Origin: JAVJSD01 sp040219575
Lineage (GTDB): Bacteria; Planctomycetota; Planctomycetia; Pirellulales; Pirellulaceae
Reading direction: 5' to 3'
Length of the DNA: 64,000 bases
NCBI GenBank assembly: GCA_040219575.1
Contig: JAVJSD010000152.1
Location: 1 to 64,000 of the forward strand
Below the pieces are notes generated by a model, which worked only from the letters and a program-made list of their open reading frames with translations, did no database searches and was not told where the DNA came from. Positions 23,541 to 32,975 of the stretch are shown here, in pieces. The first letter of the stretch is position 1. Every line of letters begins with the position of its first letter. Position numbers and translations under genes: made by a program.

Positions 23541-23901
23541 GCCAGATTGCTCGTCAACTGCGTGGGAAGGGACGCTTTCCGAAGCATCGTCCGACGTGGT
23601 CAGGCGCCGTACGTGGACAGGCGCCGTACGCCGGTGATCGGGCCACGGCTGATCGAACCAAGGCTGATCGAGCCACGTCGACAATGCTCCCCGATCGCTC
23701 CGACGACCGAGGCGAAGCGTCCCAAGTGCGGTTCAAGATGCCAAGGAACCAGAAGTTCCACTGCGGGCATTGTAGCGAATCGATATTCGCTTTCCAGTGC
23801 CGCGGAAACCGCTAGGTCGCTTGAACGCCGCTGTTTCAGGGGCCGACGTGATGTTATTCTTGGCCTGACCCCACTTCGATAGGCAGTCACTAGGAGACCT
23901 C
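23541..23901. other. Divergent intergenic region with short tandem repeats
   Basis: This 361-bp gap between gcvT (minus) and the gene at 23902 (plus) must hold both promoters. CAGGCGCCGTACG occurs at 23601-23613 and 23618-23630 (period 17), and GGCTGATCGA occurs twice in 23643-23672 (period 15). I looked for a glycine riboswitch ahead of gcvT and did not see its conserved core, though by eye this is weak negative evidence. Confidence 0.5.
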
Positions 23902-24537
23902 ATGTCCGAGCGGAACTTCCCGATGTCGATGCGGATTGGCACGGCCTGCTTGTTCACGCTGTTTCCAATCGTCATTTTCGCGTTTTCGGCTTCCGACATG
24001 TCGCAGGCGTTCTCGCCGGTGCTGGGAGAGGCGTCTCCCGGCGGGATCATGGACCGCGACGCCGTGCCGCCGGGCGCCTACCTGACGATTCGCGGCATTC
24101 CCAAGAGCGCGGTGACCATCGGCCCGCCGCCGCACGAGGCGCTGAGCATCTTCAAGGAAGCGCCGCTGATGGTGCTATACAGCCCGCAAGGCCACCCTTA
24201 CACGCGGGAGATTCTCGCCTCCGATCCAGGAGGCGACTTCTACCAGCGTGAATGGGAAGTGCAAGGGCGAATCGATCTTCCGCCGGGCGCGCGTCTTCCT
24301 CCCGACGAACTCGAGCGATTCGTCCGCACGGAGATCGGCCCCGATCAATTGTCGAAGATCCGCCTGCTGTATGTCGGAGCCGAACCTTCCGACGCGCGGG
24401 CGAACGCGCTGTTGGGGGGGGCCTTCGGCGTCTTTTCGCTGGTGATCGCCCTGTTCGCCTGGATCGGCGTGGTGATTCCGTTGTTGCGCGGCGGGGGAAA
24501 GGATGCCGCCAAGTCGGATGATCCGTCGGCAACTTGA
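23902..24537 (+). CDS. Hypothetical membrane protein
   Basis: The product is 211 residues; GGAG lies 5 nt before the ATG. A hydrophobic segment near the N-terminus ('IGTACLFTLFPIVIFAFSAS') and another near the C-terminus ('LGGAFGVFSLVIALFAWIGVVIPLL') flank an extracytoplasmic domain of about 120 residues with no recognised motif. The middle part contains 'APLMVLYSPQGHPYTREILASDPGG' and 'LSKIRLLYVGAEPSDARANAL'. I do not recognise the family. The Tat-exported protein gene starts 39 nt later in the same direction, so the two may be one unit. Confidence 0.65.
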   Translation: MSERNFPMSMRIGTACLFTLFPIVIFAFSASDMSQAFSPVLGEASPGGIMDRDAVPPGAYLTIRGIPKSAVTIGPPPHEALSIFKEAPLMVLYSPQGHPYTREILASDPGGDFYQREWEVQGRIDLPPGARLPPDELERFVRTEIGPDQLSKIRLLYVGAEPSDARANALLGGAFGVFSLVIALFAWIGVVIPLLRGGGKDAAKSDDPSAT

Positions 24538-24576
24538 GCGTTTACCCCACGAACATCTACCGATCGGCACGATGCA

Positions 24577-25884
24577 ATGATGCAGCACCCGCGCGACCCC
24601 TCGGCGATCGACCAATTATCCCGCCGTCGTTTCCTGTCGGCCGCCGCCAGCGGCGCGGTCGCAGGCGGACTATGGTCATCGCGGCAGACCTTCGCTCAGC
24701 AGGCTGAGCCGGAAACCGGGGGCAAACCCCGTCGCCTGAAACGCATCGCCGCGATCAATTCCGTGTACCGCATCCGCTCGCATGCGTACCACATCGCCGG
24801 ACGATTCGTGCACGGGTACCGTCGCGAAGGCTTTCACCACCAACCGCCCTTCAAACTAGCGCGGATGTTCAACGACCAGTACCCGGCCGGCGACATGTCG
24901 CGCGACCTGTGCCGCAAATACGACATTGAACTGGCCGACACCGTGGCCGGGGCGCTCGGCGACAACGGCGGCCTCGACGTCGACGGTGTGCTGTTGATCG
25001 TTGAACACGGCGACTATCCCGAGAACCAGTTCGGCCAAAAGCTGTATCCTCGCTTCGAGCTGTTCCAGCAGATTGTCGAGGTGTTTCGAAAGAACGGCCG
25101 GGCCGTGCCGGTGTTCAACGACAAGCACTTGTCTTACGACCACCGCCAGGCGGCCCAGATGGTCGCCTGGTCGCGTGAGCTGAAGTTTCCCTTCATGGCG
25201 GGCTCGTCGCTGCCGGTCACCTGGCGGCGGCCCGATCTGGAGCCGCCGTTGGGGACGCCGCTGACCGAAGGGCTGGCCTGCTACGGCGGCAGCCTCGAAC
25301 ACTACTTCTTCCACGCCCTCGAGGCGTTGCAGTGCATGCTGGAACGCCGCCAAGGGGGCGAGACCGGCGTCAAGACAGTCGAGTGCCTTGAGGGCGACGC
25401 CGTCTGGAAGGCCGGCGACGCCGGCCGTTGGTCGTGGAAACTGCTCGATGCGGCGCTCGCCCGCAGCCCCAGCTGCAACTACGGCGACGTTCGCGACAAC
25501 GTCGCGACGCCCTACGCCATCCTGATCGAGTATCGCGATGGCACGCGCGGCTGCGTGCTGAATCTCAGCGAGCACATTTCCGACTTCAATTTCGCCGGCG
25601 CCATCCGCGGCCGCGAGCAGCCGGTCTCGACCTGCTTCTACCTGCCCGCCCCACCCGGGGCGAAGTATTTCGACGCCTTGACCTACAACATCGAACGCAT
25701 GTTCGCCACGGGCAAGCCATCGTACCCGGTCGAAAGGACGCTGCTGACCAGCACGGTGCTCGATCTGGCGATGCACTCGCTGGCGGAAGGGGGCAAGCCG
25801 CACCACAGCGACGCCCTCGATATCCGCTACACCGCCCCGCACGACAGCGGCTACTTCCGCGGCCGCTACACCGAAGCCGGCTAG
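24577..25884 (+). CDS. Tat-exported hypothetical protein, oxidoreductase-like
   Basis: The product is 435 residues with two adjacent ATG codons at the start. SRRRFLSAAASGAVAGGLW (about 16-34) is a twin-arginine signal, so the protein is exported. The mature part has conserved-looking blocks ('HAYHIAGRFVHGYRREGFHH', 'DVDGVLLIVEHGDYPENQFGQKLYPR', 'FNDKHLSYDHRQAAQMVAWSRELKFPFMAGSSLPVTWR'), and the design resembles a Gfo/Idh/MocA-like C-terminal domain with a degenerate N-terminal part. I cannot name a reaction. Planctomycetes carry many paralogues of this type, often near PSD1 or sulfatase genes. Downstream is a family A hairpin element. Confidence 0.65.
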   Translation: MMQHPRDPSAIDQLSRRRFLSAAASGAVAGGLWSSRQTFAQQAEPETGGKPRRLKRIAAINSVYRIRSHAYHIAGRFVHGYRREGFHHQPPFKLARMFNDQYPAGDMSRDLCRKYDIELADTVAGALGDNGGLDVDGVLLIVEHGDYPENQFGQKLYPRFELFQQIVEVFRKNGRAVPVFNDKHLSYDHRQAAQMVAWSRELKFPFMAGSSLPVTWRRPDLEPPLGTPLTEGLACYGGSLEHYFFHALEALQCMLERRQGGETGVKTVECLEGDAVWKAGDAGRWSWKLLDAALARSPSCNYGDVRDNVATPYAILIEYRDGTRGCVLNLSEHISDFNFAGAIRGREQPVSTCFYLPAPPGAKYFDALTYNIERMFATGKPSYPVERTLLTSTVLDLAMHSLAEGGKPHHSDALDIRYTAPHDSGYFRGRYTEAG

Positions 25885-26232
25885 CTCCCGCGAGGCGACC
25901 CTCCAGGCCGCCGAATTATTCAAGCCAGGCTTTGTCCGGAAACCTTGTAGCGGAAGTCGTGAGACTTCCGACGCGATTAACGAAGACGAACTCTTACGAG
26001 TTCCGCTACAAATCGCTTCGCCACGTCTGTGTTTTCAGACGGAGCCTCCCCGTCCGGCGTCCCGCACCTTCCCGCCCGGCCGCGTCTTGACTCGTCTGGT
26101 ACAATCAAGGCAGTCAAACTCGTTCCCGCTATCGCGAGCCTTCGACCGCTCGCCGCGATGACGCACACGGCCCGGTCCGTTATCCTCTCGAGCCCCACGC
26201 CGCCCTCACTTGGCTCTAAAGCGGCGTTGTTG
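25885..26232. other. Intergenic with hairpin element, otherwise no gene seen
   Basis: This 348-bp gap holds the family A element (25946-26010). Downstream of it, to 26232, only frames that lead into the nucleotidyltransferase gene are open. Confidence 0.5.
25946..26010. repeat. Intergenic double-hairpin element, family A, copy 2
   Basis: Arms begin TGTAGCGGAAGTC and end GAGTTCCGCTACA. The left arm folds as GGAAGTC-GTGA-GACTTCC and the right as GAACTC-TTAC-GAGTTC. The loops GTGA and TTAC pair with one G-T. It follows the stop codon of the Tat protein gene by about 60 bp, which fits a terminator or processing-site role. Confidence 0.85.
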
Positions 26233-27331
26233 ATGAATCCTTCGAAACTGCGGCGGCAGATCGCCTGGGAAGCCGCCCGGCTGATGTACAACCGGCAAGA
26301 GTCGGAATACTTCCGCGCGAAGCAAAAGGCGGCCCGGCGCATTTGCCACGGTTGGGTCAAACCGGCCGATCTGCCCAGCAATGCGGAAATCCGCGACGAG
26401 ATTCAAACCTTCGCCCGCCTGCACGAGGGCGACGCGCGGACGCACAGAGATGCGCCTCGAGGCGCTGCGCGTGATGCGGATCCTGTCGCGGTTCCGGCCG
26501 CGCTTGATCGGCAGTGTGATGACGGGGCACGTGCGGCAGGGCTCCGACATCGACCTGCACGTCTTCTGCGACAGCATCGACGCCGTCGCCTCCACGCTCG
26601 CCGACGAGGGCATGGTGCTCGACATCGAGCGGAAACGCGTCCGCAAACACGGCGAGGAGCGCGTCTTCACGCACATCCACGTGCAGGATCGTTTTCCGAT
26701 CGAGATCACCGTCTATGCCGCCGATAAGGCGCACTTCGTATTCAAAAGCTCCGTGACCGGCAAGGCGATCGAGCGGGCCAGCATCCCACAGCTCGAGCAA
26801 TTCCTGCAGCACGAGTATCCCGAACTCGATCTCGACGAGGCGATACAGGAGGTCGAGCAGAAGGTCGACCGTTTTCAGGTGTACGAGTCGTTGCTGCTGC
26901 CGTTGGAGAACGTCAAGCAGCATCGCAAGTATCATCCCGAAGGGGATGCGCTCTATCACAGCCTGCAGGTGTTCGATCTGGCCCGCGACGAACTTCCCTA
27001 CGACGAGGAACTGCTGCTGGCCGCCCTGCTGCACGACGTGGGCAAGGGAATCGACCCGCAGGACCACGTGGCGGCGGGACTCGAAGCGCTGGGCCAGTAC
27101 ATCACGGACCGCACGCGCTGGCTGATTGAACATCACATGGAGGCGCAACGAATTCTTGACGGCACGATCGGCGCCCGCGCCCATCGGCGGCTGAAGAACA
27201 ACGAAAGCTACGAGGAACTGGTGCTGCTGACGCAGTGCGACCGTGAAGGCCGGCAGGTCGGCGTGCAGACGTCGGAGTTGGACGAGGCGCTCGACTATGT
27301 CCGCGACCTGTCGCTCACCTTTGGAGAATAA
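26233..27331 (+). pseudogene. Nucleotidyltransferase-HD domain protein, frameshifted near 26440
   Basis: The N-terminal part, from ATG 26233 ('MNPSKLRRQIAWEAARLMY' to 'QTFARLHEGDART'), is in frame 1, while the rest, from 'MRLEALRVMRILSRFRPRL' on, is in frame 2. The two pieces together read like one planctomycete protein of about 365 residues. The catalytic part has the nucleotidyltransferase motif GSVMTGHVRQGSDIDLHVF and an HD domain with HDVGKG and 'RTRWLIEHHMEAQ', so tRNA-nucleotidyltransferase/GlnD-like chemistry is possible. A net shift of one base occurs between about 26425 and 26450. If translation restarts at ATG 26450, a 293-residue protein with both domains would still form. This may be a mutation or a sequencing error. 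Confidence 0.7.
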
Positions 27332-27391
27332 GCGCGGACGCGCGCGATGCGTACAACGGACGTCCGTTTTCGTCGCAAAAGGTGAAGCTCG

Positions 27392-28153
27392 TCAGCGCAC
27401 CATCGGAGGAGCAACGGACCGAGGCGCGGGATCGTGGGGGACGAGCGAGGGAGCCGGCGCCAATCGGGCAGGCGCGGCCGCAGGAATTGGCGGGGGGAGC
27501 GACGACGGCGCGGCGTAAGACGGGGCCGCGAAAGACGGGGCCGCGTAAGACGGCGTGGATTCCGTGTAAGGCGAGGTGGGCGATTCGTATCCGCCATAGC
27601 TCCGAACCGGCACGTAGTGGGTGACGCTTCCAGGACGCGCCTCGAACGGAATTGCGCTGCCGGCGGGCACAAGCTTCCACGATTCGCCGACCTGCACCCA
27701 CACCTTGTCGTCGACCGACATCACCAGCGAGCGCAGATGTTGACACTCGACGTTCACCTCGCCCACCAACGTCTTGAGCTTGATCGACTTCAATTGCAGC
27801 CTGGCCGAGAGTACGTCGCCATTGGTGAAATGCACGCCGCAGGCATGTTCGCCGCCGCCGTAGGGATAGTCGGAGAAACGCAGGCCGGCGATCTTCTCGA
27901 CGGGAATCTTCAATTCGCCGTACGACGTCTTAAACTCCAACGCCTCGAGTGCGTCCGGTTTTCCGACCAATCGCGTTCCGTCGGAAAGCGTCAACGCGAC
28001 TCCGTTTTCGCGGGGGGACGCCGCTTCGAGAGTTCCCGCGAATCCTGACGCGGAGGGCGACGCGCCGCTGCCTTCAAATCGCTGAGCTTGTGCATCCGCG
28101 GCGATCACCGCAACCACGAAGAGCGCCAAAGCGGCCATGCGTACGCGTTTCAT
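27392..28153 (-). CDS. Secreted protein with proline/serine-rich repeats
   Basis: The product is 253 residues from ATG 28153; AAGGA lies about 8 nt upstream (ATG 28162 is the alternative). A signal peptide is cut after AQAQ. The middle domain ('VALTLSDGTRLVGKPDALEALEFKTSYGELKIPVEKIAGLRF' and 'HFTNGDVLSARL') is a beta-barrel type repeat seen in planctomycete secreted proteins ('DGS.L.G.......L.T..G...I....I..I'). The last ~70 residues are low-complexity, with PSYAAPS-type repeats. The function is unknown. It is divergent from the aldo/keto reductase. Confidence 0.7.
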   Translation of the reverse strand: MKRVRMAALALFVVAVIAADAQAQRFEGSGASPSASGFAGTLEAASPRENGVALTLSDGTRLVGKPDALEALEFKTSYGELKIPVEKIAGLRFSDYPYGGGEHACGVHFTNGDVLSARLQLKSIKLKTLVGEVNVECQHLRSLVMSVDDKVWVQVGESWKLVPAGSAIPFEARPGSVTHYVPVRSYGGYESPTSPYTESTPSYAAPSFAAPSYAAPSSLPPPIPAAAPARLAPAPSLVPHDPAPRSVAPPMVR

Positions 28154-28311
28154 ACTCGTCATCCTTGATCGAAGCGGTGAGAAGGTATGAGCGGAGTCCG
28201 CTCAGTCCCCTCAGTGTGGCGTGTGTGTTCATCGCCGGTCAAGTTCAATATACTCGCCAGCTAGCAAAGCATGTGCGTTCCTCATGTTCCTCCCGCAATC
28301 GACTGCCTACC

Positions 28312-29280
28312 ATGACTGAACTTCGCCCGCTGGGAAATACTGAGCTGCGCGTGTCGCCGGTCGCGCTCGGCTGCTGGCCGATCTCCGGCATGACCAGCCT
28401 TGACGTGAACGATGAAGACAGCCTGAAGACGCTGCACGCCGCCCTCGACGCCGGCGTGAACTTCTTCGATACGGCGTACGGCTACGGCGCCAACGGAGAA
28501 AGCGAACGGCTCATCGGCCGGGCGATTCGCGACCGCCGCGACGAGGTGGTGATCGCCACCAAGTGCGGCCTCCACTGGGACGAATCGGGAAAGCGTGTGT
28601 TCGACACGCGACCCGAGCGGATCAAGCAGGAATTGGACGAGAGTCTGATCCGTCTCGGCACGGACCGCGTGGAGCTTCTCTATCTGCACGCGCCCCACGG
28701 CGACACGCCGCTGGCCGAGACCGCCGGCGCGATGAAGGAGATGATGGAAAGCGGCAAGGTCCGTTCGGTCGGCGTCTCCAACTTTACGGTGCCGCAGATG
28801 GAAGAATTTCACGCCGTCTGCCCGATCACCGCCAACCAGCCGCCGTACAACATGCTGCAGCGTCAAATCGAGCGCGACGCCTTGCCGTGGTGCCGCGAGC
28901 GGGGAATCTCCGTCGTCGTCTACTGGCCGCTGCTCAAAGGCCTGCTGGCCGGAAAATTGGCCCGTGATCACGTATTCCCCCCCGAGGACGGTCGGGCCAA
29001 GTACCCGCAGTTTCAGGGCGAGGAGTACCGCAAGAATCAGGATTTCGTCGACGCGCTCCGCGCGGTCGCCGCCGACGCCGGCAAAACGGTGGCGCAAGTG
29101 GTCGTGAATTGGACGATCCACCAAGCGGGCGTCACCGCCGCGCTCTGCGGCGCCCGGCGCGACCATCAAATCCGCGAGACCGCCGGTGCGGTGGGCTGGC
29201 GACTTACCGACGACCAACTCCGCCGCATCGATCAGGCCCTGGCCGAGCGCGGAGAACCCGCCGTGAAGATGCCGGTCTAG
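28312..29280 (+). CDS. Aldo/keto reductase
   Basis: The product is 322 residues, normal size for the family. The catalytic tetrad is visible: Asp53 and Tyr58 in FFDTAYGYG, Lys84 in IATKCG and His126 in LLYLHAPHGD. 'GKVRSVGVSNFT' and the C-terminal 'VTAALCGARRDHQIRETAGA' form the NADPH-binding end. It reduces carbonyl compounds, or oxidises sugars, with NADP(H); the substrate is not predictable. The start ATG 28312 was chosen from the family length; the frame is open upstream but reads unlike the family. A perfect 23-bp inverted repeat lies 117 bp after the stop codon. Confidence 0.93.
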   Translation: MTELRPLGNTELRVSPVALGCWPISGMTSLDVNDEDSLKTLHAALDAGVNFFDTAYGYGANGESERLIGRAIRDRRDEVVIATKCGLHWDESGKRVFDTRPERIKQELDESLIRLGTDRVELLYLHAPHGDTPLAETAGAMKEMMESGKVRSVGVSNFTVPQMEEFHAVCPITANQPPYNMLQRQIERDALPWCRERGISVVVYWPLLKGLLAGKLARDHVFPPEDGRAKYPQFQGEEYRKNQDFVDALRAVAADAGKTVAQVVVNWTIHQAGVTAALCGARRDHQIRETAGAVGWRLTDDQLRRIDQALAERGEPAVKMPV

Positions 29281-29397
29281 ACGGCGTCCTCTGCGGACGT
29301 CTCCTCGCGTGATTCCGGGCTCCTCGATCTCGCGCCATCTGCTGGTTATGATTGAAGTTTCGTTCCCTGACGACTGTATTCCCAATGCCGCTGAACG

Positions 29398-29454
29398 CCC
29401 TTGCTGGCGCAACGGGCTCGTCATGCCTGCCCGAGCCCGTTGCGCCAGCAAGGG
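29398..29454. repeat. Perfect 23-bp inverted repeat
   Basis: Arms 29398-29420 and 29432-29454 are exact reverse complements (left arm starts CCCTTGCTGGCGCAACGGGC), with an 11-nt loop. On RNA this is a very stable hairpin. It lies in the gap between the aldo/keto reductase and the PVC-type protein. No T-run follows on either strand, so it is not a classic terminator, and it belongs to none of the three families in this window. Confidence 0.9.
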
Positions 29455-29543
29455 CGGACCAGAGCAGCCTGGTCAACCGTCATCAAACACCCCACCTCGA
29501 GCGCGTCGCGTTCGATCTACCTCATCACGATTGGAGAAGGTCC

Positions 29544-32500
29544 GTGCGGCGACTGATTGTCTTTTGTGGACTCACGGCGCTTGCCGCCCTCGGTTTTGTA
29601 CTCTTCTCGTCGGCGCCCCCAAATGGCGGCGTCCGGGAAGGTCGCGCAGCGGCGGCCGAGCCGTCCGCCGACTCGCTGCAGGAATCGCCGCGGCTGAACC
29701 TCCAGCCGCACGCGCGGATTGCGCTCGTCGGCAACTCGCTGGCCGAGCGGATGAACCTGTACGGCCACTTCGAAACGCTGCTGCACTCGCGATTCCCCAA
29801 CCGGGAACTCAAGGTGCGGAATTTCGGCTGGCCGGCGGATGAAGTCGGAAATCAACAACGGCCGAACAACTACACGACACTCGACAATCCGTTGGAAGAG
29901 TTCGCCCCCGACACGTTCTTCTGCTTCTTCGGATTCAACGAATCGTTCGCCGGCGAGGAGGGGATTCCCTTCTTCAAACAGCGGTACGGGCAATACCTCG
30001 ACGACCTCACCTCACGATTCTCCAAGGACGGCGCCGCGCCTGCGTTCGTGCTCGTGTCGCCCATCGCGTTTGAAGCATCGGGCGACCCGCTGCAGCCCTC
30101 CGGCGTCGTGGAGAACGTCAACCTGCAGCTCTACACCCGCGCGATCCTCGACGTGGCGGCCGATCGAAAACTGCCGGTCGTCGACCTGTTCGGCCTCACC
30201 CGCGAAGCGTTCGACGCCAAGCCGGGCCTGCAGTACACGATCAACGGCGTGCACATGAACGAGCAGGGCGATCTGCTCGTGGCGCGCATCCTCGACGAGA
30301 CGCTGTTCGCCAGCACCAATCCCGCGGAGATCGGCGGAAAAGAATACGAGCGGCTGCGTGCGGCGGTGAACGACAAATCGTGGGTGCACATGAACGACTA
30401 CCGCATGCTCAACGGCTGGTACGTCTACGGCGGACGCCGCACCTTCGACACCGAGACCTTCCCGCTGGAGTACAAGAAGATCCGCAAGATGACGACGGTT
30501 CGTGACCGCTACGTATGGGACCTCGCCCAGGGAAAGCCGGTAGCCGACAAACCCGACGACAGCGACACCGGCGAGTTGATCGTGCCGCCCACCGGCGTCG
30601 GCCGGCACTACCCCCGCGCCGAGCCAAAAGACCTGTTCTACCCCTCGCCCGAGGAGGCGATCGGCATGATGCAGGTTCCCGAGGGATTCGAAGTGCGGCC
30701 GTTCGCCTCGGAGCGCGAGTTTCCGCAACTGGCCAACCCCTGTCAGCTGAATTTCGACAGCCGCGGCCGTCTGTGGGTGGCCTGCATGCCCAACTATCCG
30801 CAATGGCGGCCGGGCGACCCGCGTCCTGACGATCGCTTGTTGATCCTGGAAGACACCGACCAAGACGGCAAGGCCGACCATTGCAAGGTCTTTTACGACA
30901 AGCTGATCTGCCCCACGGGCTTTGAATTCTGGAACGGCGGCGTGCTGGTGGTCGACGAGCCGCGGATCTTGTTCTTGAAGGATACCGACGGCGACGACAA
31001 GGCGGATCAGGTCGTGCAACTGCTCGACGGCATCGCCACCGACGACACGCACCACACGATGGGCGCGTGGGAGTGGTCGCACGGCGGCCTGCTGCACATG
31101 CTGGAAGGCGTGTCGCTATCGACCACGCTGGAGACGCCCTGGGGGCCTTTCCGCAACAAGAACACCGCCGGCTGCTACGTGCTGGATCCGCGATCGCTCA
31201 AGATTCGGCGATTCAAGACGCCGGGCTACGGCAATCCCTGGTGTTTCGTGTTCGACCGCTGGGGCAATGGCGTCGTCGGCGACGGCACCAACGCCAAGCA
31301 GCACTGGGCTAGTGCGCTCTCGGGCGCCGATCCCGACACGCGGGCCACCAGCCAGCCGATCTTCGACAACGAAGGCATGCGGCCTGCCGTGGGCAACGAC
31401 TTCCTCCTTTCGCGGCATCTTCCCGACGACGTGCAGGGGCAGTTCATCTACGCCTGTGTGATCAACATGAACGGCATGCCGCGATTCACGATCGAGGACG
31501 AAAAAGACGGCGCCGGCCTTACCGGCAAGCGGATCGCCGACCTGCTGACCTCGACCGACAAGACGTTCCGGCCGGTCGACCCGAAGATCGGCCCTGACGG
31601 CGCGGTCTGGTTCGGCGACTGGTGCAACGCGCTGATCGGGCACATGCAGTACTCGCAGCGCGACCCCAACCGCGACAAGAAGCACGGCCGCGTCTACCGA
31701 CTGGTGTACACCAAGAAGCCGCTGATCGAGCCCGAGACGCAGGCTGGCAAAGACATCGCCGCGCTGCTCGATCAGCTCAAGGCCCATGAACTGCGCACTC
31801 GATACCGCGCGCGGCGGGAGCTCCGCGACCGCGATCAGCAGGAAGTTTTCACGGCGCTCGACGCCTGGGTGCAGTCGTTGGATTCGGCCGACTCCGAATT
31901 CGAGCAACGGTTGTGCGAGGCGCTCTGGATTCAGGAGAGCTTCCGCCAGGTCGAGGAGAAACTTTTGCGGCGCGTGGTCAGCGCCGAGGATTTCCATGCC
32001 CGGGCCGCGGGCGTTCACGTGCTGAGCAACTTGCTGGCGCTGGGAGGCGACGGGCTGCTGACCACGGACTCGAATGCGCAAAGCAACACAGTGCTTGTCG
32101 AGATGCTGTCGGCGGCGATCGCCGATGAGCATCCGCGCGTGCGACTCGAGGCGGTGCGAGGCGCCAGCTTCCTGCCTAGCGCCGATGGAGCACGGCTCGC
32201 CCTACGGGCGATCGATCGACCGGTCGATTATTGGATCGAGTACACGCTCAAGCATACGCTGTTGGCGCTGCGGCCGTACTGGCTGCCGAGCCACGTGAAG
32301 GGCGAGTTCCTGACCGACGTGAGCGACCAGCAGCGGCAATACTTCGAAGCGTTCCTCAAGGCGCTCGGCCCCAGCGTGAAGGCGATTCCACACTTGCAAG
32401 TGCTCGCCGGCGAAGAGGGGGACGAAAAGAAACGCGAGGCGGCGGTCAGTGAGTTGACAAAGCTCAAGGGAAACCGCGGCAACGGAGAAGTCGTGTTCAG

Positions 32501-32897
32501 CCGTGTCTGCTCGGTTTGCCACCGGATCAACGACCGCGGCGTCAATTTCGGTCCCGATCTGACCAAAATTCGCGAGCGGATCAAAGACGGAGACCTCCGC
32601 GCCAGCATCATCCACTCGATCGTCGAGCCCAACCGCGAGATCGCCGAGCCGTATCAAACCCTGCAGGTTGTCACGGTCGACGGCAAAGTGCTCAATGGAT
32701 TCCTTGAAGCCGAAAACGGCAAGCAGCTCGTACTGCGGGCCGCAGGTGGGAAGTTGGTTGAGCTGCCGCTCGATGAAATCGATGAACGCATTGTCAGCAA
32801 GGTCAGCTCGATGCCCGAGGGCCTCGCCTTCTCCATCGCCCCCGACGAACTGCTCGACCTGGTCGAATACCTGACCTCGCTCAACAAAGGAAAATAG
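29544..32897 (+). CDS. SGNH-hydrolase / PVC-type membrane-bound dehydrogenase / cytochrome c fusion
   Basis: The product is 1117 residues from GTG 29544, which has GGAGAAGG a few nt upstream; the earlier in-frame TTG would read through the inverted repeat. An N-terminal helix (about 4-22) is a signal or anchor. An SGNH/GDSL hydrolase-like domain follows, with 'IALVGNSLAERM' as its first block and 'INGVHMNEQGDLLVARIL' as the last. Next is the PVC-type dehydrogenase beta-propeller ('EGFEVRPFASEREFPQLANPCQLNFDSRGRLWVACMPNYPQW'), an alpha-helical HEAT-like part, and a cytochrome c domain with CSVCH (about 989-993). It probably oxidises a carbohydrate in the periplasm and passes electrons to the haem; the substrate is unknown. 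Confidence 0.9.
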   Translation: MRRLIVFCGLTALAALGFVLFSSAPPNGGVREGRAAAAEPSADSLQESPRLNLQPHARIALVGNSLAERMNLYGHFETLLHSRFPNRELKVRNFGWPADEVGNQQRPNNYTTLDNPLEEFAPDTFFCFFGFNESFAGEEGIPFFKQRYGQYLDDLTSRFSKDGAAPAFVLVSPIAFEASGDPLQPSGVVENVNLQLYTRAILDVAADRKLPVVDLFGLTREAFDAKPGLQYTINGVHMNEQGDLLVARILDETLFASTNPAEIGGKEYERLRAAVNDKSWVHMNDYRMLNGWYVYGGRRTFDTETFPLEYKKIRKMTTVRDRYVWDLAQGKPVADKPDDSDTGELIVPPTGVGRHYPRAEPKDLFYPSPEEAIGMMQVPEGFEVRPFASEREFPQLANPCQLNFDSRGRLWVACMPNYPQWRPGDPRPDDRLLILEDTDQDGKADHCKVFYDKLICPTGFEFWNGGVLVVDEPRILFLKDTDGDDKADQVVQLLDGIATDDTHHTMGAWEWSHGGLLHMLEGVSLSTTLETPWGPFRNKNTAGCYVLDPRSLKIRRFKTPGYGNPWCFVFDRWGNGVVGDGTNAKQHWASALSGADPDTRATSQPIFDNEGMRPAVGNDFLLSRHLPDDVQGQFIYACVINMNGMPRFTIEDEKDGAGLTGKRIADLLTSTDKTFRPVDPKIGPDGAVWFGDWCNALIGHMQYSQRDPNRDKKHGRVYRLVYTKKPLIEPETQAGKDIAALLDQLKAHELRTRYRARRELRDRDQQEVFTALDAWVQSLDSADSEFEQRLCEALWIQESFRQVEEKLLRRVVSAEDFHARAAGVHVLSNLLALGGDGLLTTDSNAQSNTVLVEMLSAAIADEHPRVRLEAVRGASFLPSADGARLALRAIDRPVDYWIEYTLKHTLLALRPYWLPSHVKGEFLTDVSDQQRQYFEAFLKALGPSVKAIPHLQVLAGEEGDEKKREAAVSELTKLKGNRGNGEVVFSRVCSVCHRINDRGVNFGPDLTKIRERIKDGDLRASIIHSIVEPNREIAEPYQTLQVVTVDGKVLNGFLEAENGKQLVLRAAGGKLVELPLDEIDERIVSKVSSMPEGLAFSIAPDELLDLVEYLTSLNKGK

Positions 32898-32975
32898 ACT
32901 TAGCCTGGGCGCCACTATAGCCTCTGGCAAGTGGCGCCCGATTGGACGCCGATCTTTAGCAATCCAGGTGACAAC

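Noticed and set aside
23541..23901. Possible glycine riboswitch upstream of gcvT
   Set aside because: The conserved aptamer core was not recognised by eye; a covariance search would be needed to rule it out.
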